Shown: one piece after another, positions 47,259 through 57,206 of the stretch
Layout: each line of letters begins with the position of its first letter
Position numbering within the stretch: position 1 is the stretch's first letter
Assembly: GCF_001591165.1 (NCBI RefSeq)
Contig: NZ_BCUG01000004.1
Span: forward strand, 1 to 64,000
Origin: Thauera butanivorans NBRC 103042
GTDB taxonomy: Bacteria > Pseudomonadota > Gammaproteobacteria > Burkholderiales > Rhodocyclaceae
Direction of reading: 5' to 3'
Length of the DNA: 64,000 nt
Made by a program: the position numbers and the translations under genes
Notes under the pieces: model-generated
Database searches by the model: none
What the model was told of the DNA's origin: nothing
Seen by the model: the letters and a program-made list of their open reading frames with translations, nothing else

Positions 47259-49880
47259 ATGAATACAGCCCATCGCAAACCCCTGCCCGGCACTTCGCTG
47301 GACTATTTCGACGCCCGCGCAGCGGTCGATGCCATCCAGCCCGGCGCCTGGGACAAGCTGCCGTACACTGCCCGCATCCATGCCGAGAACATCGTGCGCA
47401 AGGCCGATCCGGCCATCATCGACACCTGTCTTTCGCAGCTGATCGCGCGCAAGCGCGAGATCGACTTCCCCTGGTTTCCGGTGCGCGTGGTTTGCCACGA
47501 CATCCTCGGCCAGACCGCGCTGGTCGACTTGGCCGGCCTGCGCGACGCCATCGCTTCGGCCGGCGGCGACCCGGCGGCGGTGAACCCGGTAGTGCCGGTG
47601 CAGCTGATCGTCGACCACTCGCTGGCGGTGGAATGCGGCGGTTTTGACCCCGACGCCTTCCGCAAGAACCGCGAGATCGAGGATCGCCGCAACGAGGACC
47701 GCTTCCACTTCATCGAGTGGACGAAGAAGGCCTTCGCCAACGTCGATGTGATCCCGGCGGGCAACGGCATCATGCACCAGATCAACCTGGAGAAGATGTC
47801 GCCGGTGGTCTACGTACAGGACGGCGTCGCCTTCCCCGACACCTGTGTGGGCACCGACAGCCACACGCCGCACGTCGATGCACTGGGCGTGATCGCCATC
47901 GGCGTCGGCGGCCTGGAAGCCGAGAACGTGATGCTGGGCCGCGCGTCGTGGATGCGCCTGCCCGACATCGTCGGCGTCAGGCTGGCCGGCAAGCGCCAGC
48001 CCGGCATCACTGCTACCGACATCGCCCTGGCGCTGACCGAATTCCTGCGCAAGGAGAAAGTCGTCGGCGCCTACGTCGAGTTCTTCGGCGAAGGCGCCGA
48101 CAGCCTGTCGATCGGCGACCGCTCGACGATCTCCAACATGTGCCCCGAATACGGCGCCACCGCCGCGCTGTTCTTCATCGACCAGCAGACCATCGCCTAC
48201 CTGAAGCTGACCGACCGCAGCCCGGAACAGCTCAGGCTGGTCGAAACCTACGCCAGACAGGCCGGCATCTGGAGCAGCGCGCTGCAGACCGCCGAATACG
48301 AGCGCGTGCTGGGATTCGACCTGTCTACCGTGGTGCGCAACATGGCCGGCCCGTCGAACCCGCACCGCCGCCTGCCGGTGTCCGCCCTGCGGGAACGCGG
48401 CATTGCCGACCCAGTCAAGCTCGCCGCCGGCAAGGAAGAAGAGGCCCAGGGCCTGATGCCCGACGGCGCGGTGATCATCGCCGCGATCACCTCGTGCACC
48501 AACACCAGCAACCCGCGCAACGTCATCGCCGCCGCGCTGCTGGCGCGCAATGCCAACAAGCTGGGCCTGACGCGCAAGCCCTGGGTCAAGTCCTCGCTGG
48601 CCCCCGGCTCCAAGGCGGTCGAGCTGTACCTGAAGGAAGCCGGCCTGCTCGGCGACCTCGAGAAGCTCGGCTTCGGCATCGTCGCCTTCGCCTGCACCAC
48701 CTGCAACGGCATGTCCGGCGCGCTCGATCCGAAGATCCAGCGGGAGATCATCGACCGCGACCTCTACGCCACCGCCGTGCTGTCGGGCAACCGCAACTTC
48801 GACGGTCGCATCCACCCCTATGCCAAGCAGGCCTTCCTGGCCTCGCCGCCGCTGGTGGTGGCCTACGCGATCGCCGGCACCGTGCGCTTCGATATCGAGC
48901 AGGACGTGCTAGCCGTCGTCGATGGCAATCCGATCCGGCTGAAGGACATCTGGCCGAGCGACGAGGAAATCGACGAGATCGTCGCCAAGGCGGTCAAGCC
49001 CGAGCAGTTCCGCGCCGTGTATGAGCCGATGTTCGCCATCCGCCGCGACGACGGCGAACGCGTGTCGCCACAGTACGACTGGCGTCCGATGTCGACCTAC
49101 ATCCGCCGCCCGCCCTACTGGGACACCGAAGGCGTCGGCGCGCTGGCCGCCAATCCGCGCACGCTGAAAGGCATGCGCCCGCTGGCGATCCTGCCGGACA
49201 ACATCACCACCGACCACCTGTCGCCGTCCAACGCCATCCTGGCGAGCAGCGCGGCGGGCGAATACCTGGCGAAGATGGGCCTGCCGGAGGAAGACTTCAA
49301 CTCCTACGCCACCCATCGCGGCGATCACCTGACCGCGATGCGCGCCACTTTCGCCAACCCGCAACTGGTCAATGAAATGGCCGTGGTCGACGGGCAGGTC
49401 AAGCGCGGCTCGCTGGCGCGCGTCGAACCGGAAGGCCAGGTCATGCGCATGTGGGAAGCGATCGAGACCTACCTGAGCCGCCGCCAGCCGCTGATCATCA
49501 TCGCCGGCGCCGACTACGGCCAGGGCTCCAGCCGCGACTGGGCGGCCAAGGGCGTGCGCCTGGCAGGCGTGGAAACGGTGGTGGCCGAAGGCTTCGAGCG
49601 CATCCACCGCACCAACCTGATCGGCATGGGCGTGCTGCCGCTCGAATTCAAGCCGGGCAGCAACCGCCTGACGCTGCAACTCGACGGCACCGAGACGTAC
49701 GATGTGGAAGGCGAACTGCAGCCGCGCGCCGAACTGACGCTGCTGATCCACCGCTGGAACGGCGAAACCCTGCGGGTGCCGGTCACCTGCCGGCTGGATT
49801 CGGACGAGGAAGTTTCGGTATATGAAGCAGGTGGCGTGCTGCAGCGCTTCGCCAAGGACTTCCTGGAAGGGACGGTCTGA
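47259..49880 (+). CDS. acnD: Fe/S-dependent 2-methylisocitrate dehydratase AcnD
   Basis: 873 residues from ATG 47259. Aconitase fold with the three cluster Cys in SCTNTSNP (about residue 409) and CTTCNGMSG (about 475-480), plus YGQGSSRDWAAKG and RTNLIGMGVLPLEF. The presence of prpF directly downstream identifies AcnD: AcnD/PrpF replace PrpD in converting 2-methylcitrate to 2-methylisocitrate via methylaconitate. No prpD is visible nearby. Confidence 0.93.
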   Translation: MNTAHRKPLPGTSLDYFDARAAVDAIQPGAWDKLPYTARIHAENIVRKADPAIIDTCLSQLIARKREIDFPWFPVRVVCHDILGQTALVDLAGLRDAIASAGGDPAAVNPVVPVQLIVDHSLAVECGGFDPDAFRKNREIEDRRNEDRFHFIEWTKKAFANVDVIPAGNGIMHQINLEKMSPVVYVQDGVAFPDTCVGTDSHTPHVDALGVIAIGVGGLEAENVMLGRASWMRLPDIVGVRLAGKRQPGITATDIALALTEFLRKEKVVGAYVEFFGEGADSLSIGDRSTISNMCPEYGATAALFFIDQQTIAYLKLTDRSPEQLRLVETYARQAGIWSSALQTAEYERVLGFDLSTVVRNMAGPSNPHRRLPVSALRERGIADPVKLAAGKEEEAQGLMPDGAVIIAAITSCTNTSNPRNVIAAALLARNANKLGLTRKPWVKSSLAPGSKAVELYLKEAGLLGDLEKLGFGIVAFACTTCNGMSGALDPKIQREIIDRDLYATAVLSGNRNFDGRIHPYAKQAFLASPPLVVAYAIAGTVRFDIEQDVLAVVDGNPIRLKDIWPSDEEIDEIVAKAVKPEQFRAVYEPMFAIRRDDGERVSPQYDWRPMSTYIRRPPYWDTEGVGALAANPRTLKGMRPLAILPDNITTDHLSPSNAILASSAAGEYLAKMGLPEEDFNSYATHRGDHLTAMRATFANPQLVNEMAVVDGQVKRGSLARVEPEGQVMRMWEAIETYLSRRQPLIIIAGADYGQGSSRDWAAKGVRLAGVETVVAEGFERIHRTNLIGMGVLPLEFKPGSNRLTLQLDGTETYDVEGELQPRAELTLLIHRWNGETLRVPVTCRLDSDEEVSVYEAGGVLQRFAKDFLEGTV

Positions 49881-49972
49881 CGCAGCAAGGAGCGGGAAGC
49901 GGCGCCCCGGCACGCTTCCTGCGCATCCCACACACCGCCGCCGGACACGGCGGCCTGACAGGAGCCCCGCAC

Positions 49973-51172
49973 ATGGCCCATGCAGCGCAAGTCAAGATCC
50001 CCGCTACCTACATGCGTGGCGGCACCAGCAAGGGCGTGTTCTTCCGCCTGCAGGACCTGCCCGAGCGCTGCCAGGCGCCGGGCGAGGCCCGCGACAGGCT
50101 GTTCATGCGCGTCATCGGCAGCCCCGATCCCTATGCCGCGCAGATCGACGGCATGGGCGGCGCCACCTCCAGCACCAGCAAGTGCGTGATCCTGTCCAAG
50201 AGCAGCCGGCCTGAGCACGACGTGGATTACCTGTACGGCCAGGTCTCGATCGACAAGCCCTTCGTGGATTGGTCCGGCAACTGCGGAAACCTGTCCACTG
50301 CCGCAGGCGCCTTCGCCATCCACGCGGGGCTTGTCGACCCGGCGCGCATTCCCGCAAACGGCGTCTGCGTGGTGCGCATCTGGCAGGCCAACATCGGCAA
50401 GACCATCATCGCCCACGTGCCGGTCACCGGCGGCCAGGTGCAGGAAACCGGCGACTTCGAGCTGGACGGCGTCACCTTCCCGGCCGCCGAGATCGTGCTG
50501 GAATTCCTCGATCCGTCCGACGACGGTGACGAAGGCGGATCGATGTTCCCCACCGGCAATCTGGTCGACGACCTCGAAGTGCCCGAAAGCGTGGCAAACG
50601 CGGGCACGCTCAAGGTGACGATGATCAACGCCGGCATCCCGACCATTTTCGTCAATGCCGAAGACATCGGCTACCAGGGCACCGAGCTGCGTGAGGACAT
50701 CAACGGCGACCCGGAGGCGCTGGCGCGCTTCGAGGCCATCCGCATCGCCGGCGCGCTGCGCATGGGCCTGATCAAGACGCCGGCGGAAGCCGCCACCCGC
50801 CAGCACACGCCCAAGATCGCCTTCGTCTCGAAGCCCAAGGACTACGCGGCCTCCAGCGGCAAGACGGTCACGGCCGGCGAGGTCGACCTGCTGGTGCGCG
50901 CGCTGTCGATGGGCAAGCTGCACCACGCGATGATGGGCACCGCGGCAGTCGCCATCGGCACTGCCGCGGCGATTCCCGGCACGCTGGTCAACCTCGCCGC
51001 CGGCGGCGGCGAGCGCACCTCGGTCCGTTTCGGCCATCCGTCCGGCACGCTGCGCGTCGGCGCCGAGGCACGGCTGGTCGACGGTCAATGGACCGTCACC
51101 AAGGCCATCATGAGCCGCAGCGCGCGCGTGCTGATGGAAGGCTGGGTGCGCGTGCCCGGCGACGCTTTCTGA
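49973..51172 (+). CDS. prpF: 2-methylaconitate cis-trans isomerase PrpF
   Basis: 399 residues. The MRGGTSKGVFF and GGATSSTSKCVIL blocks, and VDWSGNCGNLSTAAGAFAI with Cys, are diagnostic of PrpF (a diaminopimelate-epimerase-like fold). It isomerises the AcnD product so that methylisocitrate can form. An AGGAG site precedes the start. Confidence 0.94.
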   Translation: MAHAAQVKIPATYMRGGTSKGVFFRLQDLPERCQAPGEARDRLFMRVIGSPDPYAAQIDGMGGATSSTSKCVILSKSSRPEHDVDYLYGQVSIDKPFVDWSGNCGNLSTAAGAFAIHAGLVDPARIPANGVCVVRIWQANIGKTIIAHVPVTGGQVQETGDFELDGVTFPAAEIVLEFLDPSDDGDEGGSMFPTGNLVDDLEVPESVANAGTLKVTMINAGIPTIFVNAEDIGYQGTELREDINGDPEALARFEAIRIAGALRMGLIKTPAEAATRQHTPKIAFVSKPKDYAASSGKTVTAGEVDLLVRALSMGKLHHAMMGTAAVAIGTAAAIPGTLVNLAAGGGERTSVRFGHPSGTLRVGAEARLVDGQWTVTKAIMSRSARVLMEGWVRVPGDAF

Positions 51173-51206
51173 CCCCTCGAACACAGCCCCCGAACAAGGA
51201 GACACC

Positions 51207-52067
51207 ATGTCCACTCGCAAGCAACTGAAAGCCCTGGCCGAAGCCAGGCGCGGCGTGATCGTGCCGGGCGCATTCAACGCGCTGTCCGCGCGGGTGATCG
51301 CCGACCTCGGCTTCGAGGCCATCTACATCACCGGCGCCGGCGTCACCAACATGTGGTTCGGCATGCCCGACCAGGGCTTCATGGGCCTGGCCGAGATCGC
51401 CGACCACACCGCCCGCATCCGCGACGCCGTCGACCTGCCGCTGCTGGTCGATGCCGACACCGGCTTCGGCAACGCGGTCAATGTCTATCACACCGTGCGC
51501 ACGCTGGAACGCGCCGGCGCCGACTGCATCCAGCTCGAAGACCAGGTCGCGCCCAAGCGCTGCGGCCACTTCAACGGCAAGGACGTGATCAGCACCGAAG
51601 AGGCCGTCGGCAAGATCAAGGCCGCCGCCGACGCCCGCCGCGATCCCGACTTCCTGATCATGGCGCGCACCGACGCCGCCGCCGTGCATGGCTTCGAGGC
51701 CGCCATCGAACGCGCGCACAAGTTCGCCGAGGCCGGCGCCGACATCCTGTTCGTCGAAGCCGTGACCGGGGAAGAGGAAGTGCGCGCGCTGCCGCAGCGC
51801 CTCGCCAAGCCGCAGTTGATGAACATGGTGATCGGCGGCAAGACGCCGATCTTCAACGCCACCGAACTGGGTGAACTGGGCTACGGTTTCGTGCTGTACG
51901 CCAACGCCGCGCTGCAGGGTGCGGTGGCCGGCATGCAGAAGGCGCTGACCGTGCTGCGCGACGAAAAGGAGGTCAAGGAATCGAGCGGCCTCGTTACGCC
52001 TTTTGCCGAACGTCAACGCCTGGTCGGCAAAGCCGAATGGGATGCGCTGGAAAAGCGCTACATCTGA
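51207..52067 (+). CDS. prpB: 2-methylisocitrate lyase
   Basis: 286 residues. Isocitrate-lyase superfamily with DADTGFGNAVNVYHTVR (Mg binding), EDQVAPKRCGHFNGK (catalytic Cys in KRCGH) and RTDAAAVHGFE. It splits 2-methylisocitrate to pyruvate and succinate, the last step of the methylcitrate cycle. An AAGGAG site precedes the ATG. Confidence 0.95.
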   Translation: MSTRKQLKALAEARRGVIVPGAFNALSARVIADLGFEAIYITGAGVTNMWFGMPDQGFMGLAEIADHTARIRDAVDLPLLVDADTGFGNAVNVYHTVRTLERAGADCIQLEDQVAPKRCGHFNGKDVISTEEAVGKIKAAADARRDPDFLIMARTDAAAVHGFEAAIERAHKFAEAGADILFVEAVTGEEEVRALPQRLAKPQLMNMVIGGKTPIFNATELGELGYGFVLYANAALQGAVAGMQKALTVLRDEKEVKESSGLVTPFAERQRLVGKAEWDALEKRYI

Positions 52068-52182
52068 GCAGGCTGAATACCTTTCCCCGGGCGAGCATCC
52101 TTTGGGCGCCCCTCCTCCCTTCGAGAGGCGCAGAACGGATCCGCGGAGAGGGAATGGAAATGTCCGAAAAGGACGATGAAGA

Positions 52183-55100
52183 ATGAAAAAAATCAAAAGC
52201 CTGCTGGTTGCAAACCGTAGCGAGATCGCCATCCGGGTGATGCGCGCCGCCGCCGAGCTGGGCATCCGCACCGTTGCCATCTACGCCCGCGAAGACCGCT
52301 TCGCGCTGCACCGCTTCAAGGCCGACGAGAGCTATCTGGTCGGCACCGGCAAGACGCCGATCCAGGCCTACCTGGACATCGACGACATCCTGCGCATCGC
52401 GCGCGAGGCCGGGGTGGATGCCATCCACCCCGGCTACGGCTTCCTGTCCGAGAATCCGGACTTCGCCGAAGCCTGTGCCGCCGCCGGCATCGAGTTCATC
52501 GGCCCCTCGCCCGAGGTGATGCGCACGCTCGGCAACAAGGTGGCCGCGCGCAACGCTGCCATTGCCGCAAAGGTGCCGGTGATTCCGGCCACCGCCGCGC
52601 TGCCGGACGACCTCGACGCAGTGAAGGCCCAGGCCGCGGCGATCGGCTATCCGCTGATGCTCAAGGCAAGTTGGGGCGGGGGCGGCCGCGGCATGCGCGC
52701 GATCGACAGCGAGGACGAGCTCGCTGCCGCGATCGCCGCTGCGCGGCGCGAAGCCAAGGCCGCTTTCGGCAACGATGAGGTCTACCTGGAAAAGCGCATC
52801 GTGCGTGCCCGCCACGTCGAAGTGCAGGTTCTCGGCGACACCCATGGCCAGCTCGTCCATTTGTTCGAGCGCGACTGCTCGGTGCAGCGGCGCAACCAGA
52901 AGGTGGTGGAGCGCGCTCCGGCCCCCTACCTCGACGACACTCAGCGCGCCGAGCTGTGCGAAGCCGCGCTGCGCCTGTGCCGCTCGGTCGGCTACACCCA
53001 CGCCGGCACGGTGGAATTCCTGATGGACGCCGACAGCGGCGAGTTCTACTTCATCGAAGTGAACCCGCGCATCCAGGTCGAGCACACCGTCACCGAGGAA
53101 GTCACCGGCATCGACATCGTCAAGGCGCAGATCCACGTCAGCGAAGGCGCGCGCATCGGCACGCCCGAATCCGGTGTGCCCGAGCAGGCCGACATTCGCC
53201 TCAACGGCCACGCGCTGCAATGCCGCGTCACCACCGAAGACCCGGACAAGGGCTTCGCGCCCGACTACGGCAAGCTCGGCGCCTACCGCAGCGCCGCCGG
53301 TTTCGGCATCCGCCTGGACGCCGGTACCGCCTATACCGGCGCGGTGATCACGCCCTACTACGACTCGCTGCTGGTCAAGGTCACCGCCTGGGGCCGCGAA
53401 CCGGCCGAAGCCGCACAGCGCATGGACCGCGCGCTGCGCGAGTTCCGCATCCGCGGCGTCGCCAACAACCTCGCCTTCCTCGAGAACGTGGTCGACCATC
53501 CGTCCTTCCGCGACGGCACGTGCACCACCCGCTTCATCGACGAAACGCCGGAACTGCTTGCGACCACGCCGCGCCTGGACCGCGCCACGCGCATGCTCGA
53601 ATTCATCGGCGAAGTGGTCGTCAACGGCAACCCGGAAATGAAGGGCCGCCAGCCGGCTCCCGCCAGCAGCCTCGGTCACGGCCGCGAAGATGGCAGCCTG
53701 ATCTGGTCGGCCGCCAGCCTGGATGCGACTATCCCCGCCGGCAGCCGCGACCGCCTGCGCGAACTCGGCGCCAAGGGCTTCTCCACCTGGATGCGCGAAC
53801 AACAGGCGGTGCTGCTCACCGACACCACGATGCGCGACGCCCACCAGTCGCTGTTCGCCACCCGCATGCGCACCGCCGACATGCTGCCGGTGGCACCGCA
53901 CTATGCGCGAGACCTCGCCGACCTGCTGTCGATGGAATGCTGGGGCGGCGCCACCTTCGACGTGGCGATGCGCTTCCTCAAGGAAGACCCGTGGCAGCGC
54001 CTCGCACAACTGCGCGAGCGCGTGCCCAACATCCTGTTCCAGATGCTGCTGCGCGCCTCCAACGCGGTCGGCTACACCAACTACCCGGACAACGTGGTGC
54101 GCTTCTTCGTCCAGCGCGCGGCGGCCGAAGGCATCGACCTGTTCCGCGTCTTCGATTCGCTCAACAACGCCGACAACATGCGGGTGGCGATGGACGCGGT
54201 GAATGAGTCCGGCGCGCTGTGCGAAGCCGCGCTGTGCTACACCGGCGACCTGTTCGACGCCCGGCGCGACAAATATTCGCTGAAGTACTACGTCGATCTG
54301 GCCAGACAGTTCGAACGTGCCGGCGCCCACATCATCGGCATCAAGGACATGGCCGGCATCTGCCGCCCACGCGCGGTGCGCGCGCTGGTCAAGGCACTGC
54401 GCGAGGAAACCGGGCTGCCGGTGCATTTCCACACCCACGACACCAGCGGCGCCTCCGCCGCCAGCGTGCTGGCGGCGATCGAAGCCGGCGTCGATGCGGT
54501 GGACGGCGCCATGGACGCGATGAGCGGTCTCACCTCGCAGCCTTCACTCGGCGCCATCGTCGCCGCCCTGGAAGGCAGCGAACGCGCGCCGGCCGTCACC
54601 CTCGACCAGCTCCGCCCGTTCTCCCACTACTGGGAAGGCGTGCGCCGCCACTACGCCCCCTTCGAGGCCGACATGCGCGCCGGCACCGCCGACGTGTACC
54701 GCCACGAAATGCCCGGCGGCCAATACACCAACCTGCGCGAGCAGGCCCGTGCGATGGGGCTGGAACACCGCTGGGACGCCATCGCCCAGGCCTATGCCGA
54801 CGTCAACATGCTGTTCGGCGACATCGTCAAGGTCACCCCGACCTCCAAGGTGGTCGGCGACATGGCCATCTTCATGGTCGCCAACGAACTCACGCCGGCC
54901 GACGTGCTCGACCCGGCGCGCGAGATCGCCTTCCCCGAATCCGTCGTGCAACTGATGCGCGGCGAACTCGGCCTGCCGCCGGACGGCTTCCCCGCGGAAC
55001 TGCAGCGCAAGGTGCTCAAGGGCCAGGCGCCGCTGACCGAGCGCCCCGGCGCGGTGCTGCCGCCGGCCGATCTCGACGCCGCGCGCGCGGCCGCCAGCGA

Positions 55101-55665
55101 AGCGGCCGGCCGCGACATCGACGACAAGGACCTCGCCTCGTGGCTGATGTATCCCAAGGTCTTCGCCGACTTTGCCCGCCACCAGCGCCAGTACGGCGAC
55201 GTGTCGACGCTGCCGACGCCGGTGTTCTTCAGCGGCATGAGCGAACGCGATGAAATCGCCGTCGCCATCGATGCCGGCAAGACGCTCGCGGTACGCCTGA
55301 CCGGCCGCACCGAAGCCGACGACGACGGCATGGTCAAGCTGTTCTTCGAGCTCAACGGCCAGGCGCGCCCGATCAAGGTCGCCCAGGCCGGTCTGGCCGC
55401 GCCGCAGCGCAATCACCCCAAGGCCGAGGACGGCAACGCCGCCCACCTGCCCGCTCCGATGCCCGGCGCGGTGGTGATGGTGGCCGTCGAAGCCGGCCAG
55501 ACGGTGAAGAAGGGCACGCCCTTGCTGTCGATCGAGGCGATGAAGATGGAGACGGTGCTGAGCGCCGAGCGCGACGCGACCATCGCCCGCATCTTCATCA
55601 GGCCCGGTGATCAGGTGGAAGCCAAGGATCTGCTGATCGAGTTCACAGCAGCGGAGGCGGCATGA
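52183..55665 (+). CDS. pyc: Pyruvate carboxylase
   Basis: 1160 residues, the normal full length. The N-terminal biotin carboxylase (about 1-450) has KASWGGGGRGMR and EVNPRIQVEHTVTE. The carboxyltransferase (about 530-1000) has TDTTMRDAHQSLFATRMRT, which marks the pyruvate carboxylase family. The C-terminal biotinyl domain ends SIEAMKMETVLS, with the biotin Lys in AMKM. It turns pyruvate into oxaloacetate, which PrpC consumes. It directly follows prpB. The C-terminus overlaps a possible GntR start. Confidence 0.93.
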   Translation: MKKIKSLLVANRSEIAIRVMRAAAELGIRTVAIYAREDRFALHRFKADESYLVGTGKTPIQAYLDIDDILRIAREAGVDAIHPGYGFLSENPDFAEACAAAGIEFIGPSPEVMRTLGNKVAARNAAIAAKVPVIPATAALPDDLDAVKAQAAAIGYPLMLKASWGGGGRGMRAIDSEDELAAAIAAARREAKAAFGNDEVYLEKRIVRARHVEVQVLGDTHGQLVHLFERDCSVQRRNQKVVERAPAPYLDDTQRAELCEAALRLCRSVGYTHAGTVEFLMDADSGEFYFIEVNPRIQVEHTVTEEVTGIDIVKAQIHVSEGARIGTPESGVPEQADIRLNGHALQCRVTTEDPDKGFAPDYGKLGAYRSAAGFGIRLDAGTAYTGAVITPYYDSLLVKVTAWGREPAEAAQRMDRALREFRIRGVANNLAFLENVVDHPSFRDGTCTTRFIDETPELLATTPRLDRATRMLEFIGEVVVNGNPEMKGRQPAPASSLGHGREDGSLIWSAASLDATIPAGSRDRLRELGAKGFSTWMREQQAVLLTDTTMRDAHQSLFATRMRTADMLPVAPHYARDLADLLSMECWGGATFDVAMRFLKEDPWQRLAQLRERVPNILFQMLLRASNAVGYTNYPDNVVRFFVQRAAAEGIDLFRVFDSLNNADNMRVAMDAVNESGALCEAALCYTGDLFDARRDKYSLKYYVDLARQFERAGAHIIGIKDMAGICRPRAVRALVKALREETGLPVHFHTHDTSGASAASVLAAIEAGVDAVDGAMDAMSGLTSQPSLGAIVAALEGSERAPAVTLDQLRPFSHYWEGVRRHYAPFEADMRAGTADVYRHEMPGGQYTNLREQARAMGLEHRWDAIAQAYADVNMLFGDIVKVTPTSKVVGDMAIFMVANELTPADVLDPAREIAFPESVVQLMRGELGLPPDGFPAELQRKVLKGQAPLTERPGAVLPPADLDAARAAASEAAGRDIDDKDLASWLMYPKVFADFARHQRQYGDVSTLPTPVFFSGMSERDEIAVAIDAGKTLAVRLTGRTEADDDGMVKLFFELNGQARPIKVAQAGLAAPQRNHPKAEDGNAAHLPAPMPGAVVMVAVEAGQTVKKGTPLLSIEAMKMETVLSAERDATIARIFIRPGDQVEAKDLLIEFTAAEAA

Positions 55666-55730
55666 GTGCCTTCCACTGCCACGATGCCACAACGGCCGGC
55701 TTCCAAGCCACCCGATGGAGGAGCACGGAC

Positions 55731-56318
55731 ATGAATGACAACGATCTGCTGCGCCCGCGAGCGCTATACGAAGCCATCGGTGACTCGCTGCGCGAGCGCA
55801 TCTTCGCCCACGAACTGCCGCCGGGCGCCGCGCTGGATGAAATCGCCCTTGCGCGCGGCTACGGCGTCAGCCGCACGCCGGTGCGCGAGGCGCTGAAAGT
55901 GCTGGCCCACGAGGGCCTGGTGGTGATCGAGCCGCGCCGCGGCTGCTGCGTGGCGGAGTTTTCCCGCAGCGACGTGTGCGCACTGTTCGGCGTGCTCGAG
56001 CTGCTGGAAGCCTTCGCCGTGCGCGAAGCCGCCGGCCGTGGCCCGGTCGCCGGACCGATCGACTATGAACGGCTGGTCGAAAGCGCCGGCAATCGCTATG
56101 CCGCCGACGCCATCCTTCGCCTGCGCGAAAAGCTCAGACTGGCGCTCGGCCCCGCTTTCGGCGACGGTGACGCCGAATGCTTCTCGGGCATCGCACCTAC
56201 CCTGCATGCAGCGCTGAGCCGGCACGACGCAGCACAGGCCGAAGCTGCATGGCGAACCTACGCCGCCGCACGCCGGCGACTGGCAAACCTCAAGGAGCCC
56301 GCGCCGCTGCCCAATTGA
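55731..56318 (+). CDS. GntR-family transcriptional regulator
   Basis: 195 residues from ATG 55731, chosen for the GGAGGAG site upstream; an ATG at 55662 overlapping the pyc stop is possible. HTH: YEAIGDSLRERIFAHELPPGAALDEIALARGYGVSRTPVREALKVLAHEGLVVIEPRRGC, typical of GntR/FadR types. The FCD-like C-terminal domain is short. It is likely to control pyc or the prp cluster. Confidence 0.85.
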   Translation: MNDNDLLRPRALYEAIGDSLRERIFAHELPPGAALDEIALARGYGVSRTPVREALKVLAHEGLVVIEPRRGCCVAEFSRSDVCALFGVLELLEAFAVREAAGRGPVAGPIDYERLVESAGNRYAADAILRLREKLRLALGPAFGDGDAECFSGIAPTLHAALSRHDAAQAEAAWRTYAAARRRLANLKEPAPLPN

Positions 56319-56372
56319 ACAGTCGCTCCCGGCTTGCGAACCTTATTCGAACGCCAATGCGTCGACCGCTGC

Positions 56373-56966
56373 TTACCCTTCGACGCGGCAGGCCTGCACC
56401 TTCCAGCGCCGTACTCCGCGCTGCGCGAGTCCGGCGCCGAGGCGGTCCAGTTCGTCCCTGCCGAACAGGCCGGCATGCCAGGTCGTTCGGCATTCGTGGT
56501 CGACGCCGCTGGCCAGCAGCAGCTCCAGCGAGCGCTGCGCGGCGCTTGCGCTGCCAGGCGTGGCAGTGATCGCATCGTAATGTCCGGCCGGGCCCTTGAT
56601 GTCCAGCCCCACCCAATCGAGCAGCGGCAGCACCGCGGCGAGGCGGTCGGGATACATGCCTGCAGTGTGCAGCGCGGTCTCGAAGCCGAGTGCGCGGACT
56701 TCGCGCAAGGCCTGCGGCAGCGCCGCCTGCAGGGTCGGTTCGCCGCCGGAGAACACCACGCCGTCGAGCAGGCCGCGGCGGCGTTCGAGGAAGTCCAGCA
56801 CTGCCTGCCATGGGCGCTCCGCTTCCGTCCCCGCCGGGATCAGCTGCGGATTGTGGCAGTAGCTGCAGCGCCACGGGCAGCCCTGGCAGAACACCACGGC
56901 GGCCAGCCGGCCGGGAAAGTCGATGGTGGTCAGCGGCACGAAGCCGCCGACGCGCAGGCTGGACAT
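56373..56966 (-). CDS. nrdG: Anaerobic ribonucleotide reductase activating protein
   Basis: 197 residues from ATG 56966. Radical SAM motif CPWRCSYC (CxxxCxxC) in CQGCPWRCSYCHNPQL, with FSGGEPTLQ and DIKGP. It loads a glycyl radical on NrdD using SAM and a 4Fe-4S cluster. It is longer than E. coli NrdG (154) and belongs to the larger NrdG2-like group. It lies 13 bases downstream of the glycyl-radical peptide gene. Confidence 0.9.
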   Translation of the reverse strand: MSSLRVGGFVPLTTIDFPGRLAAVVFCQGCPWRCSYCHNPQLIPAGTEAERPWQAVLDFLERRRGLLDGVVFSGGEPTLQAALPQALREVRALGFETALHTAGMYPDRLAAVLPLLDWVGLDIKGPAGHYDAITATPGSASAAQRSLELLLASGVDHECRTTWHAGLFGRDELDRLGAGLAQRGVRRWKVQACRVEG

Positions 56967-56979
56967 GGGGGCGCCTGCT

Positions 56980-57177
56980 TCAGCCAGCGAGGCCGCAGCG
57001 ATTCTCGGCGAAGAAGCGGCGCTCGGCATGCTCGCCCTTCTTGCCGGTGTTGAAGCTGGCGACCGGGCGGTGGTAGCCCATGACGCGGGTCCACACTTCG
57101 CAGGGCTGGCGTTCGTCGTCGCTGAGGGTGACGGCGTCGGCGAGATGGCGGGTTTCGGTGGCGGTGTGCATGTTCAT
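56980..57177 (-). CDS. Separately encoded glycyl-radical C-terminus of NrdD
   Basis: 65 residues from ATG 57177, with AAGGAG six bases upstream. Its last half (CEVWTRVMGYHRPVASFNTGKKGEHAERRFF) is the glycyl-radical loop that normally ends NrdD (the xRVxGYxRPV signature with Gly as radical site). The large NrdD polypeptide upstream stops before this segment, and the two genes are in different frames with a 29-base gap. It presumably associates with NrdD in trans. It is a split class III reductase arrangement. Confidence 0.75.
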   Translation of the reverse strand: MNMHTATETRHLADAVTLSDDERQPCEVWTRVMGYHRPVASFNTGKKGEHAERRFFAENRCGLAG

Positions 57178-57206
57178 GGTGTGCTCCTTGTGGAAAAAAT
57201 GGGATG

